Shown here: positions 8,243 to 16,537 of the stretch, in pieces
Layout: every line of letters begins with the position of its first letter
Position numbering within the stretch: position 1 is the first letter of the stretch
Source: Nitrospiraceae bacterium UBA2600
GTDB taxonomy: Bacteria; Nitrospirota; Thermodesulfovibrionia; Thermodesulfovibrionales; Thermodesulfovibrionaceae
NCBI GenBank assembly: GCA_002339325.1
Contig: DDKK01000010.1
Coordinates: 1-64,000 of the forward strand
Direction: 5' to 3'
Length of the DNA: 64,000 nt
Position numbers and translations under genes: made by a program
Notes under the pieces: model-generated
Databases searched by the model: none
What the model was told of the DNA's origin: nothing
What the model saw: the letters and a program-made list of their open reading frames with translations, nothing else

Positions 8243-8310
8243 TGTAACAGTAGTCACTAAAATTTTACTTGACATTTTATTTATAATTTGTAACAATAGT
8301 TACATATAAT
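8243..8310 (+). promoter_or_regulatory. PiT-operon promoter with two TGTAAC-N4-GTTACA operators
   Basis: A perfect 6+6 inverted repeat, TGTAACAATAGTTACA, lies at 8289-8304 immediately before TATAAT (8305-8310), within the promoter spacer. A near copy, TGTAACAGTAGTCACT, lies at 8243-8258, centres 46 bases apart. TTGACA at 8269-8274 is an alternative -35. The layout suggests a dimeric repressor binding two sites. I cannot name the regulator. Confidence 0.55.
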
Positions 8311-8325
8311 ATTGGAGGTGAAAAT

Positions 8326-9282
8326 ATGGAAACTTTTTACATTGTAGGGATGATTATTGCGGGGTTGTTTTTTGGATGGACAATAGGTTCTCATTATACC
8401 GGTGCAGTGATGGGTACAGCTTATGGAGCAAAAATATTTGATATCAGAACTGCTACATTAATAATGGCAGTATGTGCTCTGTTAGGTGCAACTCTACAAA
8501 GCCATGAGGTTATTAAAACAGTTGGTGCAGGAATTATTCCTATTGAGTATCTTACACCTTTCAGAGCAATGATTATGATGCTTAATGCAGCCTTAGTTAC
8601 TGCTGTTAACACCTGGCTAAAGCTGCCCATATCAACAGCTCAGTTAGCCTGTTTTTCCATTGTTGGAGTTGGTCTTGCTATTGATGCTCCGATTGCTTGG
8701 GAAAAAACCATGCTACCCCTTGCTATTACATGGGTTGGAACGCCATTGGTTGGATGCCTCTTTGGTTTTATCTTTACTAAAACAGTAGGAGCAATAGAGA
8801 AAGCAGAAAAGTTAAAAAGGGCTGTTCTTATACTTGCTTGCTGCTATGCATCCTTTACATTGGGAGCTAACAATAGTGGATTGGCTGTTAGTGTTCTCTA
8901 CGGAAGTGGAACTGTTAAATCTCTTTTATTTGCTGGATTTATAGGCGGAGTTGTTGTTGCAATAGGTGCTTTAACTTGGGGTAGACCTCTACTTGAAAAA
9001 GTAGGACTTCATATTGTTCAGCTCGAGATAAACAGTGCCATAGGAGCACAGTTTGGACAGGCAACAACAGCTTATATTGCAGCCCTACTTGGTTATCCTA
9101 CATCAATGAATCAGGCGATTGTAGGAGCAATTGGTGGCGCAGGGCTTGCAAGAGGAGTAAAGTACATTCAGCTTAAAGTTATAAAGGAGATTGTAATAAA
9201 CTGGTTCGTCTCTCTGATTGTTTCAGGATTCACAGCCTATTTTCTATACAAAATTTTTTCATGGCTATTAGGAGCCAAATAA
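8326..9282 (+). CDS. PiT-family inorganic anion (phosphate/sulfate-type) permease
   Basis: This 318-residue membrane protein has about 9-10 helices. The two PiT family repeats are visible as FFGWTIGSHYTGAVMGTAYG (residues 15-34) and TLGANNSGLAVSVL (178-191), with LKLPISTAQ at 99-107 matching the PiT 'PISTT' element. Classical PiT proteins have GANDxAN; here GANNSG and GSHYTG differ, so the substrate may be phosphate, sulfate or another oxyanion. A strong GGAGGTG precedes the ATG. The next gene, 17 bases on, is a tandem Usp protein. Confidence 0.8.
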   Translation: METFYIVGMIIAGLFFGWTIGSHYTGAVMGTAYGAKIFDIRTATLIMAVCALLGATLQSHEVIKTVGAGIIPIEYLTPFRAMIMMLNAALVTAVNTWLKLPISTAQLACFSIVGVGLAIDAPIAWEKTMLPLAITWVGTPLVGCLFGFIFTKTVGAIEKAEKLKRAVLILACCYASFTLGANNSGLAVSVLYGSGTVKSLLFAGFIGGVVVAIGALTWGRPLLEKVGLHIVQLEINSAIGAQFGQATTAYIAALLGYPTSMNQAIVGAIGGAGLARGVKYIQLKVIKEIVINWFVSLIVSGFTAYFLYKIFSWLLGAK

Positions 9283-9298
9283 ATTAGGAGGGAGCAAA

Positions 9299-10147
9299 AT
9301 GTTTTCAAAGATTCTTTATCCTACAAAGTTTGATGAGTTTGCTTTGCAAATTTTGAAAAGTCTCATATGTTTAAAATCAGCAGGATTGAAAGAGGTCGTA
9401 TTGCTTTATGTGATAGATGAAGAGGCTATTTATCTTGCCAAGGAATCTGGTCTACCAGTTGATATTGAGCAGATTAAAGGGTCTGCAAATGAAAAAATGA
9501 AGGAATATTTAGATTATCTTAAATCAAATGAATTGTCAGTAAAGACAAAAATAACTTCAGGTAAGGTGGTAAATGAGATTGTCAAAGAAGCAGCCCTTGA
9601 AAATGTCTCCCTAATTGTAACCGGAAGACATAAAAGGCAAATGATAGATGAGCTATTTATTGGTTCTACTACAGATGGGGTTGTAAAGAAGTCACCATTA
9701 CCTGTATTGGTAGTAAAATATCACACAATCAGGCTTATTGAAGGTAAAGTCACTGAGCAATTCTGCCCCCATATTTTCAGAAAAATTCTCTATGCTACTG
9801 ACTGGTCAGAGCATTCAGAAAGGGCTAAAAAATACATACCCCTTTTGTATAATGTAGGAGCAAGGGAAATTGTAATAGTTCATGTAATTGAAAATGTGGG
9901 CAAAGAAGGAGAGGATGAGCGATTAAAAAACTTGAAACAAGAGTTTGAACAAATAGGCTTTAAGGCTAAAACTTATCTAATTCATGGAAAACCATACAAA
10001 GAGATTATTAATGTTGCCGCTGAAGAGGATATCTCTCTTATCTTGATGGGTTCTCATGGCAAGGGATTTATAAAGGGAGTTCTGCTTGGGAGTGTTTCCC
10101 AGAGGGTTCTCGAATACAGTGATCGTTCTGTGCTCATTGTAAAATAG
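9299..10147 (+). CDS. Tandem universal stress protein (two Usp domains)
   Basis: This 282-residue protein consists of two Usp domains (about 1-140 and 150-282). The second keeps the ATP-binding pattern GSHGKGFIKGVLLGSVS near its C-terminus; the first has GRHKRQMIDELFIGST, with the second Gly replaced, so it may not bind ATP. It is in an operon with the PiT-family permease, echoing the antiporter-uspA pair at 5.7-7.3 kb. It is likely cytosolic and may regulate the transporter; this is inferred from context. Confidence 0.92.
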   Translation: MFSKILYPTKFDEFALQILKSLICLKSAGLKEVVLLYVIDEEAIYLAKESGLPVDIEQIKGSANEKMKEYLDYLKSNELSVKTKITSGKVVNEIVKEAALENVSLIVTGRHKRQMIDELFIGSTTDGVVKKSPLPVLVVKYHTIRLIEGKVTEQFCPHIFRKILYATDWSEHSERAKKYIPLLYNVGAREIVIVHVIENVGKEGEDERLKNLKQEFEQIGFKAKTYLIHGKPYKEIINVAAEEDISLILMGSHGKGFIKGVLLGSVSQRVLEYSDRSVLIVK

Positions 10148-10149
10148 GA

Positions 10150-10202
10150 ATGAGATTCCTCGTCGCTAAAGCTCCTCGGAATGACAACAAGAGGAATGAC
10201 AG
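10150..10202. repeat. REP-like short palindromic element
   Basis: The sequence ATTCC (10155-10159) ... GGAAT (10178-10182) flanks CGTCGC/CTCCTCG in a GAGATTCCTCGTCGC / GCTCCTCGGAATGAC arrangement. GAGGAATGACAG follows at 10191-10202. This pattern resembles dispersed intergenic palindromes of many bacterial genomes. Only one copy is in this window. Confidence 0.4.
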
Positions 10203-10300
10203 ATGGAGGTAATTGGAAAATATCAGAATTTGTAGTTTATTTATTCTCAATAAATTACAATTTTTTTGACAGACTCTATAATTGATAAGGGAGGATAGCA

Positions 10301-11449
10301 TTGAAACCAGCTACCATATTTATTGTTTTACTTGGTTTTGTAAGTCTTTTTTCTGATATGACCTATGAGGCTGCAAGGAGTATCACAGGTCCTTATCTTG
10401 AAGTTTTAGGAGCCTCTGCTGCCTTAGTAGGTTTAATCGCTGGACTTGGAGAGTTTTTAGGATATGCTTTAAGACTCGTTTCAGGCTGGCTTGCTGACAA
10501 GACTGGGAAATACTGGACAATAACAATCATCGGCTACTTGATAAATCTTCTAAGCGTTCCTGCCCTTGCCTTAGTAGGGCAGTGGCAGTTGGCTGCTCTT
10601 CTAATTATGGCTGAAAGAATTGGTAAGGCAATCCGAAATCCCTCAAGAGATGCTATGCTAAGCCACGCAACAGTAGAGATAGGTCGTGGATGGGGCTTTG
10701 GACTTCATGAGGCAATGGACCAGATTGGTGCTATGATTGGACCATTGATAGTTGCAGGAGTTTTTTATTTTCATGGAGGATACAGAGAGGCTTTCGGAGT
10801 GCTTCTAATTCCTGCTGTGATTGCTGTTTCCATCCTCATTTTTGCTCGAATTCTTTATCCATCTCCAAGAGATTTAGAGATAAGTAAGCTTCAGATTGAA
10901 ACAAAGGGGCTAAGTAAGGTTTATTGGATTTATTTGGTTGCTGTTGCCTTAAATGGCGCTGGATATGCTGATTTTCCTCTTATTGCCTATCATTTTAAAA
11001 AAGTAGCAACGGTCTCTGAGCAATGGATACCAGTTTTCTATGCAGTGGCAATGGGAATTGATGCATTGGCAGCTCTGCTTTTTGGCTATCTTTTTGACAA
11101 AAAGGGGCTATCTGTTCTTATTATTTCAGTAGCTCTTTCAGCGGGTTTTGCACCTCTCTGTTTTCTCGGAGGATTTTACCCTGCCCTCATTGGAATGATT
11201 CTCTGGGGAATAGGCATGGGTGCTCAGGAGTCCATAATGAGAGCAGCTGTTGCCCTATTAGTTCCAAAAGAAAAGAGAGGAATTGGATATGGAGTATTCA
11301 ACACAGGATACGGTTTGTTCTGGTTCTTAGGTAGTGTAATTTTAGGTTTTCTATATGATTTTTCAATAAATGCTCTAATAGCATTCTCAGTTGTTTTACA
11401 GCTTGCGGCAATACCTTTTTTAGTGAAAGTAAGAAAAATGTTACACTAA
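10301..11449 (+). CDS. Major facilitator superfamily transporter
   Basis: This 382-residue protein has about 12 membrane segments. The loop 2-3 region reads RLVSGWLADKTGKYW, an MFS motif A variant, and there is a second DKKGL loop near residue 268. It starts at a TTG with GGGAGGA just upstream. The substrate is not deducible; related proteins are annotated as putative resistance or export carriers. It lies 7 bases before a ChrB-like gene, so an efflux role for a metal or oxyanion is possible but unproven. Confidence 0.85.
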   Translation: MKPATIFIVLLGFVSLFSDMTYEAARSITGPYLEVLGASAALVGLIAGLGEFLGYALRLVSGWLADKTGKYWTITIIGYLINLLSVPALALVGQWQLAALLIMAERIGKAIRNPSRDAMLSHATVEIGRGWGFGLHEAMDQIGAMIGPLIVAGVFYFHGGYREAFGVLLIPAVIAVSILIFARILYPSPRDLEISKLQIETKGLSKVYWIYLVAVALNGAGYADFPLIAYHFKKVATVSEQWIPVFYAVAMGIDALAALLFGYLFDKKGLSVLIISVALSAGFAPLCFLGGFYPALIGMILWGIGMGAQESIMRAAVALLVPKEKRGIGYGVFNTGYGLFWFLGSVILGFLYDFSINALIAFSVVLQLAAIPFLVKVRKMLH

Positions 11450-11456
11450 AAATTAA

Positions 11457-11984
11457 ATGAAATGGCTATTCATATCCTATACAGTTCCGTCTAATCCCTC
11501 AAGAGCAAGAGTTTTTATATGGAGGGAACTGAAAAAGCTTGGCGCTATAAACTATCAGACCGTTTGGGTTTTACCATATTCAAAGGAAACTATGGAGAAG
11601 ATGCAACCTCTTGAAAAAACTATAGAAAACTATGGTGGTCAAGTTCTTTTGATAGAAGGAAAAGTGGTAAATAAGGAAGACGAAGAGAGAATTATTAATT
11701 CCTTTGTTGAGGCAAGAAACAAAGAATACAAGGAAGTAATTGAGAAATGTGAGGACTTTTTTCAAGAGATATCCTTTGAGATAGAACGTCAAAATTTCAT
11801 ATTTGCAGAGGTAGAAGAAAATGAAGAGGAACTTGAAAAACTTAAAGCCTGGTTAAAAAAGATAGAAAAAAGAGATTTTGTAAATGCTCCTCTACGTAAA
11901 GAAGCTATTGAAAAAATAAAAAAATGCACAAAACTCTTTGAAGAGTTTTCAAAGAGGGTATACAAAGAATCTTCAAAAGAATAA
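11457..11984 (+). CDS. ChrB N-terminal domain protein (chromate-resistance associated)
   Basis: This 175-residue protein matches the ChrB N-terminal family: it starts WLFISYTVPSNPSRARVFIW, continues RELKKLGA, and has VLPYSKE around residue 40. In proteobacterial chr operons such proteins sense or regulate chromate resistance. The ChrB C-terminal domain and a ChrA transporter are missing here; an MFS gene directly precedes it instead. The C-terminal half is Lys/Glu-rich helix. No Shine-Dalgarno sequence is evident, so it may be translationally coupled. Confidence 0.75.
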   Translation: MKWLFISYTVPSNPSRARVFIWRELKKLGAINYQTVWVLPYSKETMEKMQPLEKTIENYGGQVLLIEGKVVNKEDEERIINSFVEARNKEYKEVIEKCEDFFQEISFEIERQNFIFAEVEENEEELEKLKAWLKKIEKRDFVNAPLRKEAIEKIKKCTKLFEEFSKRVYKESSKE

Positions 11985-12004
11985 ATATCTACGGAGGAAA
12001 AATT

Positions 12005-12388
12005 ATGAAAACATGGTTTGTTTATGTTTTTGGACGTTGGATTGTTCTTTCTGGAATTGCCGGTGCACTGCTTCAGTTTTTGTTAAGCGACTATTTTAAA
12101 ATTCACACCATACCTGCCTTTTTACTCAATCAGTTTTTGCTTGCCAATGTTTTCTGGTTTGTGGACAAAGCTATCTTTAAATCGCATTTCAAAATACCGG
12201 CCTTTTTCCCTCTCTGGCAAATAAAAGAAAATGTAAGATGCGCTGATTGTGGAGCTATCTGCGAGGGTTACAGAGTTGTTAAAACTAAAAACTATGACCG
12301 ACTTCATGACCCAGAGCCAGAATTTAGATGTAAAGATTGCAGAGAGAAAAAATTGGAAGAATTAAGGAAAAGAGGAGTGGAGATATAA
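12005..12388 (+). CDS. Small membrane protein with CxxC zinc-ribbon tail, function unknown
   Basis: This 127-residue protein has two hydrophobic segments (about 7-27 and 36-56) followed by a soluble tail holding CADCGAIC near residue 80 and CKDC near residue 110, a likely zinc or metal-binding ribbon. A clear GGAGG precedes the ATG. I do not recognise a named family. It is the last gene of the MFS-ChrB run, so a metal or redox role is possible. Confidence 0.7.
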   Translation: MKTWFVYVFGRWIVLSGIAGALLQFLLSDYFKIHTIPAFLLNQFLLANVFWFVDKAIFKSHFKIPAFFPLWQIKENVRCADCGAICEGYRVVKTKNYDRLHDPEPEFRCKDCREKKLEELRKRGVEI

Positions 12389-12390
12389 AA

Positions 12391-12415
12391 AAGGTGGAGG
12401 TTTTCCCTCCACCTT
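12391..12415. terminator. Convergent intrinsic terminator
   Basis: AAGGTGGAGG and CCTCCACCTT form a 10-bp stem with loop TTTTC. On the minus strand it is followed by TTTTATAT, so it best terminates the secreted-protein gene; it also sits 3 bases after the plus-strand gene. Confidence 0.85.
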
Positions 12416-12431
12416 ATAAGAAAAAACAGAA

Positions 12432-12893
12432 TTACTGTTTCTTTTCAGCTGGTTTTTCTGCTGGCTTTGCTTCCTTTTTCTCAGCTTTCTTTTCTTCTTT
12501 CTTTACTTCACCTTTTTTCTCAGCCTTAGCAGCAACTTTCTTTACGCTCTTTGCTGTGAGCTTGCCATCTTTCTCGGTGTATTTTACTACAACCTTGTCA
12601 CCAGCCTTTACGTCCTTAATCTGCTCATCTGTTACGCCGATTGTGAGCTCCTGCTTTTTGCTTTTTACTGTGATAGACTTACCAACTGTGTCAATAGCTG
12701 TAAGTTCACCAGTAATCTGTTTTACTTTTTCTTTCTTAGCAGGTTTCTCATCTTTCTTTGCAGGCTCGGCTGGTTTTGCTGGCTCAGCCTTCTTTGCAGG
12801 CTCAGCTGGCTTTGCTGCAGGCTGCTGTGCAAAAGCAACTGATACGGTGAGAGCAAATATCAATGCCATTACGACTGCTATAACTCTCTTCAT
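12432..12893 (-). CDS. Secreted Lys/Ala/Pro/Glu-rich protein with DUF5666-like core
   Basis: This 153-residue protein has a signal peptide (MKR, hydrophobic core, AFA cleavage before Q23). The mature N-terminus (23-58) and C-terminus (~120-153) are low-complexity Ala/Lys/Pro/Glu repeats. The ~60-residue core (ITGELTAID ... VVVKYTEKDG) has the beta pattern of DUF5666-like OB-type domains. It is probably periplasmic and charged; the function is unknown. A GGAGGTGA Shine-Dalgarno precedes the ATG. A long plus-strand frame over it is a composition shadow. Confidence 0.75.
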   Translation of the reverse strand: MKRVIAVVMALIFALTVSVAFAQQPAAKPAEPAKKAEPAKPAEPAKKDEKPAKKEKVKQITGELTAIDTVGKSITVKSKKQELTIGVTDEQIKDVKAGDKVVVKYTEKDGKLTAKSVKKVAAKAEKKGEVKKEEKKAEKKEAKPAEKPAEKKQ

Positions 12894-12942
12894 CCTCTCT
12901 TTTCACCTCCTTTCTTTTTCAGTTTAATTTAGGGATTTCAGT

Positions 12943-12990
12943 TTATGGCTGATATCTTTATCATACAAATTTAATGCCAATATCTTTATC
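12943..12990. repeat. Imperfect 20-bp direct repeat upstream of the secreted protein
   Basis: TTATGGCTGATATCTTTATC (12943-12962) and TTAATGCCAATATCTTTATC (12971-12990) match at 16 of 20 positions with a 28-base period. They lie in the upstream region of the minus-strand gene and may be an activator or repressor site. Confidence 0.35.
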
Positions 12991-13025
12991 GCAAAAAATA
13001 GACTTTTATAATTTTTAAGACTTCC

Positions 13026-14411
13026 TCATTTGGGGAAATTTTCCCTTTTCGGGAAATCATCGGATAAGCCAAACTTCTCTAATCTATACCAGAAGGTTTT
13101 ATAGCTCATACCAAGCAGTCTCGCTGCCTTTGCTATAACATAATTTGACTTTTGAAGAGCCTTTTTTAGCAGCTCCCTCTCAAATTCTTCATAATTTATT
13201 CCCTCATCTGGAATATCAATGTGAAGAACACTTTTAGGCATCTTTAACTTTAATTCATCCTGTATATCTTTCAGCGTAATCTTATCACCCTCACAAATTA
13301 TTATTGCCCTTTCTATCACTGTCTCAAGCTGTCTTATATTACCAGGCCAGTTATATTCAATCAATGCATTCAAAGCCTTCTCATCAATAGAGCTAATTCT
13401 TTTTCCAAACTCTCGGGAATACTTATCAATAAAAAATCTTGCCAGCTCAGGAATATCCTCCTTTCTTTCTCTCAAAGGAGGGATTTCTACTGTCACAACC
13501 TTAAGTCTGTAATACAAATCTTCTCTAAATTTACTCTTCTGCACCTCATCGGCAAGATTTTTATTAGTGGCTGCAATTATTCGCACATCAACTTTAGTAG
13601 TATCCTTTCCTCCAATTCTTCTTACTTCCTTTTCCTGTAAAACCCTCAAGAGTTTACTTTGAAGAGTAAGTGGCAATTCGGCAATCTCATCGAGAAAAAT
13701 TGTTCCTCCCTGTGCAGACTCTAAAAGTCCTATTTTGCGGGTATTAGCTCCTGTGAAAGCTCCAGGCTCGTAACCGAAAAGTTCACTCTCAATAAGAGTT
13801 TCAGGTATGGCAGCGCAGTTTATTGCTATAAAAGGTTTATCTTTTCTTGGTGAATTGTAGTGTATAGCTTTTGCAATCAGTTCCTTTCCTGTACCGCTTT
13901 CTCCTGAAATAAGAACTGTTGCCGAAGTTGGTGTTACTTTTCTAACAATATCAAGAATCTGCAACATCTTCTTTGATTTGCCTACAATCCCTTCAATTTT
14001 AAAATGTCCATATAGCTCTTCTCTTAGTCTCAGATTTTCCTTAAGAAGAGTAGCTCTTTCTTGAGCCTTTTTCACCGTCAGTAACAGTATTTCTTTGTCA
14101 ACAGGTTTGGTAAGATAGTCAAAAGCTCCTTTTTTTATAGCATCTACTGCTGAGGATATAGTGCCAAAGGCAGTAATTACTATGACAGAAGGCAGGAAAG
14201 GTTCGTGAGGCAGGTCAGTGAGGATGTCTATTCCGTTTTCATTCCCGAGTTTAAGGTCAGTGAGGATGATTTCAGGAAAGGATTCGGCGATTAAATCTCT
14301 GGCTTCTTGTAAACATGAGGCAGAGAGAACATTGTAGCCTTCTTCAGAGAGTATAGTGGCTAAAATCTCTCTTTGCAAGGGTTCATCATCTATTATGAGA
14401 ACTGACGTCAT
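13026..14411 (-). CDS. Sigma-54 dependent response regulator (NtrC family)
   Basis: This 461-residue protein has a receiver domain (phospho-acceptor D52, TDLKLGN; K102 in LTKPVD), an AAA+ domain with Walker A GESGTGKE (170-177) and GAFTGA (217-222) for sigma-54 contact, and a C-terminal Fis-type helix-turn-helix ending near SYKTFWYRLEKFG. It activates RNA polymerase-sigma-54. It is 2 bases downstream of its cognate histidine kinase. The targets are unknown; it is not near the nif genes here (about 42 kb away), so a link to nitrogen is not supported. Confidence 0.95.
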   Translation of the reverse strand: MTSVLIIDDEPLQREILATILSEEGYNVLSASCLQEARDLIAESFPEIILTDLKLGNENGIDILTDLPHEPFLPSVIVITAFGTISSAVDAIKKGAFDYLTKPVDKEILLLTVKKAQERATLLKENLRLREELYGHFKIEGIVGKSKKMLQILDIVRKVTPTSATVLISGESGTGKELIAKAIHYNSPRKDKPFIAINCAAIPETLIESELFGYEPGAFTGANTRKIGLLESAQGGTIFLDEIAELPLTLQSKLLRVLQEKEVRRIGGKDTTKVDVRIIAATNKNLADEVQKSKFREDLYYRLKVVTVEIPPLRERKEDIPELARFFIDKYSREFGKRISSIDEKALNALIEYNWPGNIRQLETVIERAIIICEGDKITLKDIQDELKLKMPKSVLHIDIPDEGINYEEFERELLKKALQKSNYVIAKAARLLGMSYKTFWYRLEKFGLSDDFPKRENFPK

Positions 14412-14413
14412 AT

Positions 14414-15826
14414 CTAAATGGGCAAATAAATTCGTATTTCTGTTCCTTCATTAGGCTTACTAAAAAACTCTATCCTGCCACCGTGTTCCTCTACAACTCT
14501 TTTTGTAAGCGGCAGTCCGAGCCCAAGACCTCCCTTCTTTGTTGAGAAGAAAGGTTCAAAAATTTTATCAATAAACTCTTCAGGAACGCCAGAACCTGTG
14601 TCAGCTATGCTCAGTAAAAGCTCGTCATCTACAATTTCTGTCTTAATGAAAAGAACTTTTTTCTCCGAATCTCTCATTGCATGGATTGAATTAGTTATTA
14701 TGTTTATAAGAGAACTTTTCATCAAATCAACATCTAAACTTATACTGAAATCAACTTTGTAATCTTTATAGATACTAATTCCATCTCTTTCTACCGTTGG
14801 TTCAATAACAGATAAGACCTCTTCAATAATTTCAACAACACTTGAAATTTTTTTATTCAACCTGAGAGGCCTCGTGTATTCGAGATACTCGGTAATAAGA
14901 TTATTAACCCTGTAAATCTCCTGTTTCATGCTCTTAAGAAGTTTCTGGTAGTCATTGGAGCTATTATTCTCTTTTTTTAACTTTTCTATTAAATGGTCAA
15001 TACTTAAGTTGATAAAATTCAGAGGATTTCTTATCTCATGAGCAATGGTTCTACTTAACTGACCAATGGCAGATAGATGTTCTGCCTCCCTCAATCTTTG
15101 CTGCAGAGATTGATTTTCCTCGAGCTTTTGAATCATAAAGTTGAAACTCTCTGCAATTTTACCAATCTCGTCTTTTCTGTTAATATCTAAGCGATAGGTA
15201 AAATCTCCTTGGGCAACTTTCATTGCTGCTTCTTTTAAATCATCAATTGGTTTAGTATATCTCTTAGAAATCAGATAAGTAAGAACAATGCCGATGGAAA
15301 ATATTAGAAGATTCGTCAAAATTCTTTTAAAGGCATTTGCCTTAAGTATCTCTGAAAAATCGTCTTTATTTACTCTAAGATGTATGTATCCATACTGAAC
15401 GTTACCTGCAATAACGGGCACTATCACATTATATACGCTTTCCTCTTCAAAAACAGGCTCGCCAAGCTCAGCTTTAATAATCAACTCCTTTTTTCTATGA
15501 GTGATAGGTTTTCCTATGTTTTGAGGATTAGTGCTTGCAATAATCTGCTGAGCATTACTTATTATGGAGACTTCCTTTATTCCCCTTGAATTTAGCCTGT
15601 TTAAGTATTCTGAAAGCTTATTAGAACCTCCTCTGGTGACCTCTTCTACACCTATTTGTATTGCCTTTGTGAGGTCTGCTGTTTGTTTTTCTATTTCCTT
15701 AAGAAGCCTCTTTTCAGTTTGGGCATAGAAAATATATAGAGAAGACATGAGGGTCATATTTAAGAAAAGAAGAAGTAAAATGAGCTTCCATCTCAGCGTT
15801 AGCCTATCAAACATTTTTACAATCAT
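14414..15826 (-). CDS. Membrane sensor histidine kinase with HAMP domain
   Basis: This 470-residue protein has a first membrane helix at ~13-34, a ~130-residue extracytoplasmic sensor, a second helix at ~168-186, HAMP at ~188-240, phospho-acceptor H263 (IAHEIRNPLN), and an ATPase domain with DTGSGVPEE and GLGLGLPL motifs. It pairs with the NtrC-type regulator directly downstream. The sensor resembles double-Cache/PAS-like folds; the ligand is unknown. M5 (15814) is an alternative start. The gene diverges from yggS with almost no intervening DNA. Confidence 0.93.
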   Translation of the reverse strand: MIVKMFDRLTLRWKLILLLLFLNMTLMSSLYIFYAQTEKRLLKEIEKQTADLTKAIQIGVEEVTRGGSNKLSEYLNRLNSRGIKEVSIISNAQQIIASTNPQNIGKPITHRKKELIIKAELGEPVFEEESVYNVIVPVIAGNVQYGYIHLRVNKDDFSEILKANAFKRILTNLLIFSIGIVLTYLISKRYTKPIDDLKEAAMKVAQGDFTYRLDINRKDEIGKIAESFNFMIQKLEENQSLQQRLREAEHLSAIGQLSRTIAHEIRNPLNFINLSIDHLIEKLKKENNSSNDYQKLLKSMKQEIYRVNNLITEYLEYTRPLRLNKKISSVVEIIEEVLSVIEPTVERDGISIYKDYKVDFSISLDVDLMKSSLINIITNSIHAMRDSEKKVLFIKTEIVDDELLLSIADTGSGVPEEFIDKIFEPFFSTKKGGLGLGLPLTKRVVEEHGGRIEFFSKPNEGTEIRIYLPI

Positions 15827-15827
15827 G

Positions 15828-15841
15828 TATAATGTATTATA
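15828..15841. promoter_or_regulatory. Divergent back-to-back -10 boxes for kinase and yggS
   Basis: Plus-strand TATAAT at 15828-15833 and minus-strand TATAAT at 15841-15836 nearly abut. yggS ATG at 15844 and kinase ATG at 15826 each lie about 10 bases from their own -10 box, so both mRNAs may be leaderless. -35 matches are weak. Confidence 0.4.
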
Positions 15842-15843
15842 TT

Positions 15844-16536
15844 ATGCTTTCAGAGAGAATATCATCCATCTTTAAAAAAATAAGCTATGCCGCTTTAAAA
15901 GTAGATAGAAATCCCGAGGAAGTCCGATTAATCGCTGTAACAAAATCGCAGCCTGTTGATAAAATAATAGAAGCAGCAGACTTAGGATTAAGAATTTTCG
16001 GGGAGAGTAGAGTTCAAGAGGCAAAAGAAAAAATTGAAAAAATTACAGAATTCAAAATTGAATGGCATATGATTGGACACCTTCAGACAAATAAAGCAAA
16101 AGAAGCGGTAAGACTATTTTCTCTGATTCATTCTGTTGACTCTGAAAAACTCGCCATTGCCTTAGACAGAGAAGCCTCAAAATTTGGCAAGCTTCAGCGA
16201 ATACTTATACAGGTTAAATTGTCTGATGAAGAAACAAAGTTTGGTGTGAAAGAAACAGAAGTTGAAAAATTAATTCAAAGTTGTATAAAACTTAAAAATC
16301 TGAAAGTTGAAGGACTTATGACTATTCCTCCTTATTTTGAAAATCCTGAAGATGCAAGGTTCTATTTTAGAAAACTTAGACAGATAAGAGATGGGCTGAT
16401 AGATAAATACGATTTTCTCAAAGAGCTATCAATGGGAATGTCCCACGATTTTGAGGTAGCAATTGAAGAAGGAGCAACAATGGTGAGAATAGGAAGCGCC
16501 CTTTTCGGGCAAAGAATAAATGGGGAGGTTAAATAA
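15844..16536 (+). CDS. yggS: YggS/PLPBP family pyridoxal-phosphate homeostasis protein
   Basis: The protein (230 residues from ATG 15844) starts MLSERISSIFKKI, followed by EEVRLIAVTKSQP, the YggS PLP-lysine region (K near residue 32). FGESRVQEA, EWHMIGHLQTNKAK and MSMGMSHDFEVAI-like sequences follow. YggS proteins carry PLP in a TIM barrel and maintain vitamin B6 homeostasis. An upstream ATG at 15832 is possible, but a -10 box overlaps it. Neighbours proC-yggT-divIVA form the widely conserved yggS cluster. Confidence 0.95.
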   Translation: MLSERISSIFKKISYAALKVDRNPEEVRLIAVTKSQPVDKIIEAADLGLRIFGESRVQEAKEKIEKITEFKIEWHMIGHLQTNKAKEAVRLFSLIHSVDSEKLAIALDREASKFGKLQRILIQVKLSDEETKFGVKETEVEKLIQSCIKLKNLKVEGLMTIPPYFENPEDARFYFRKLRQIRDGLIDKYDFLKELSMGMSHDFEVAIEEGATMVRIGSALFGQRINGEVK

Positions 16537-16537
16537 A

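Noticed and set aside
12337..12927. Long plus-strand frame rich in Phe, Ser and Ala
   Set aside because: It is the complement of the Lys/Ala/Glu-rich secreted protein (12432-12893), which has a signal peptide, Shine-Dalgarno and terminator; the plus frame is compositional.
13026..14411. NtrC-type regulator as nif activator
   Set aside because: About 42 kb from nif, no NifA GAF domain, its own kinase partner; no evidence for a nitrogen role.
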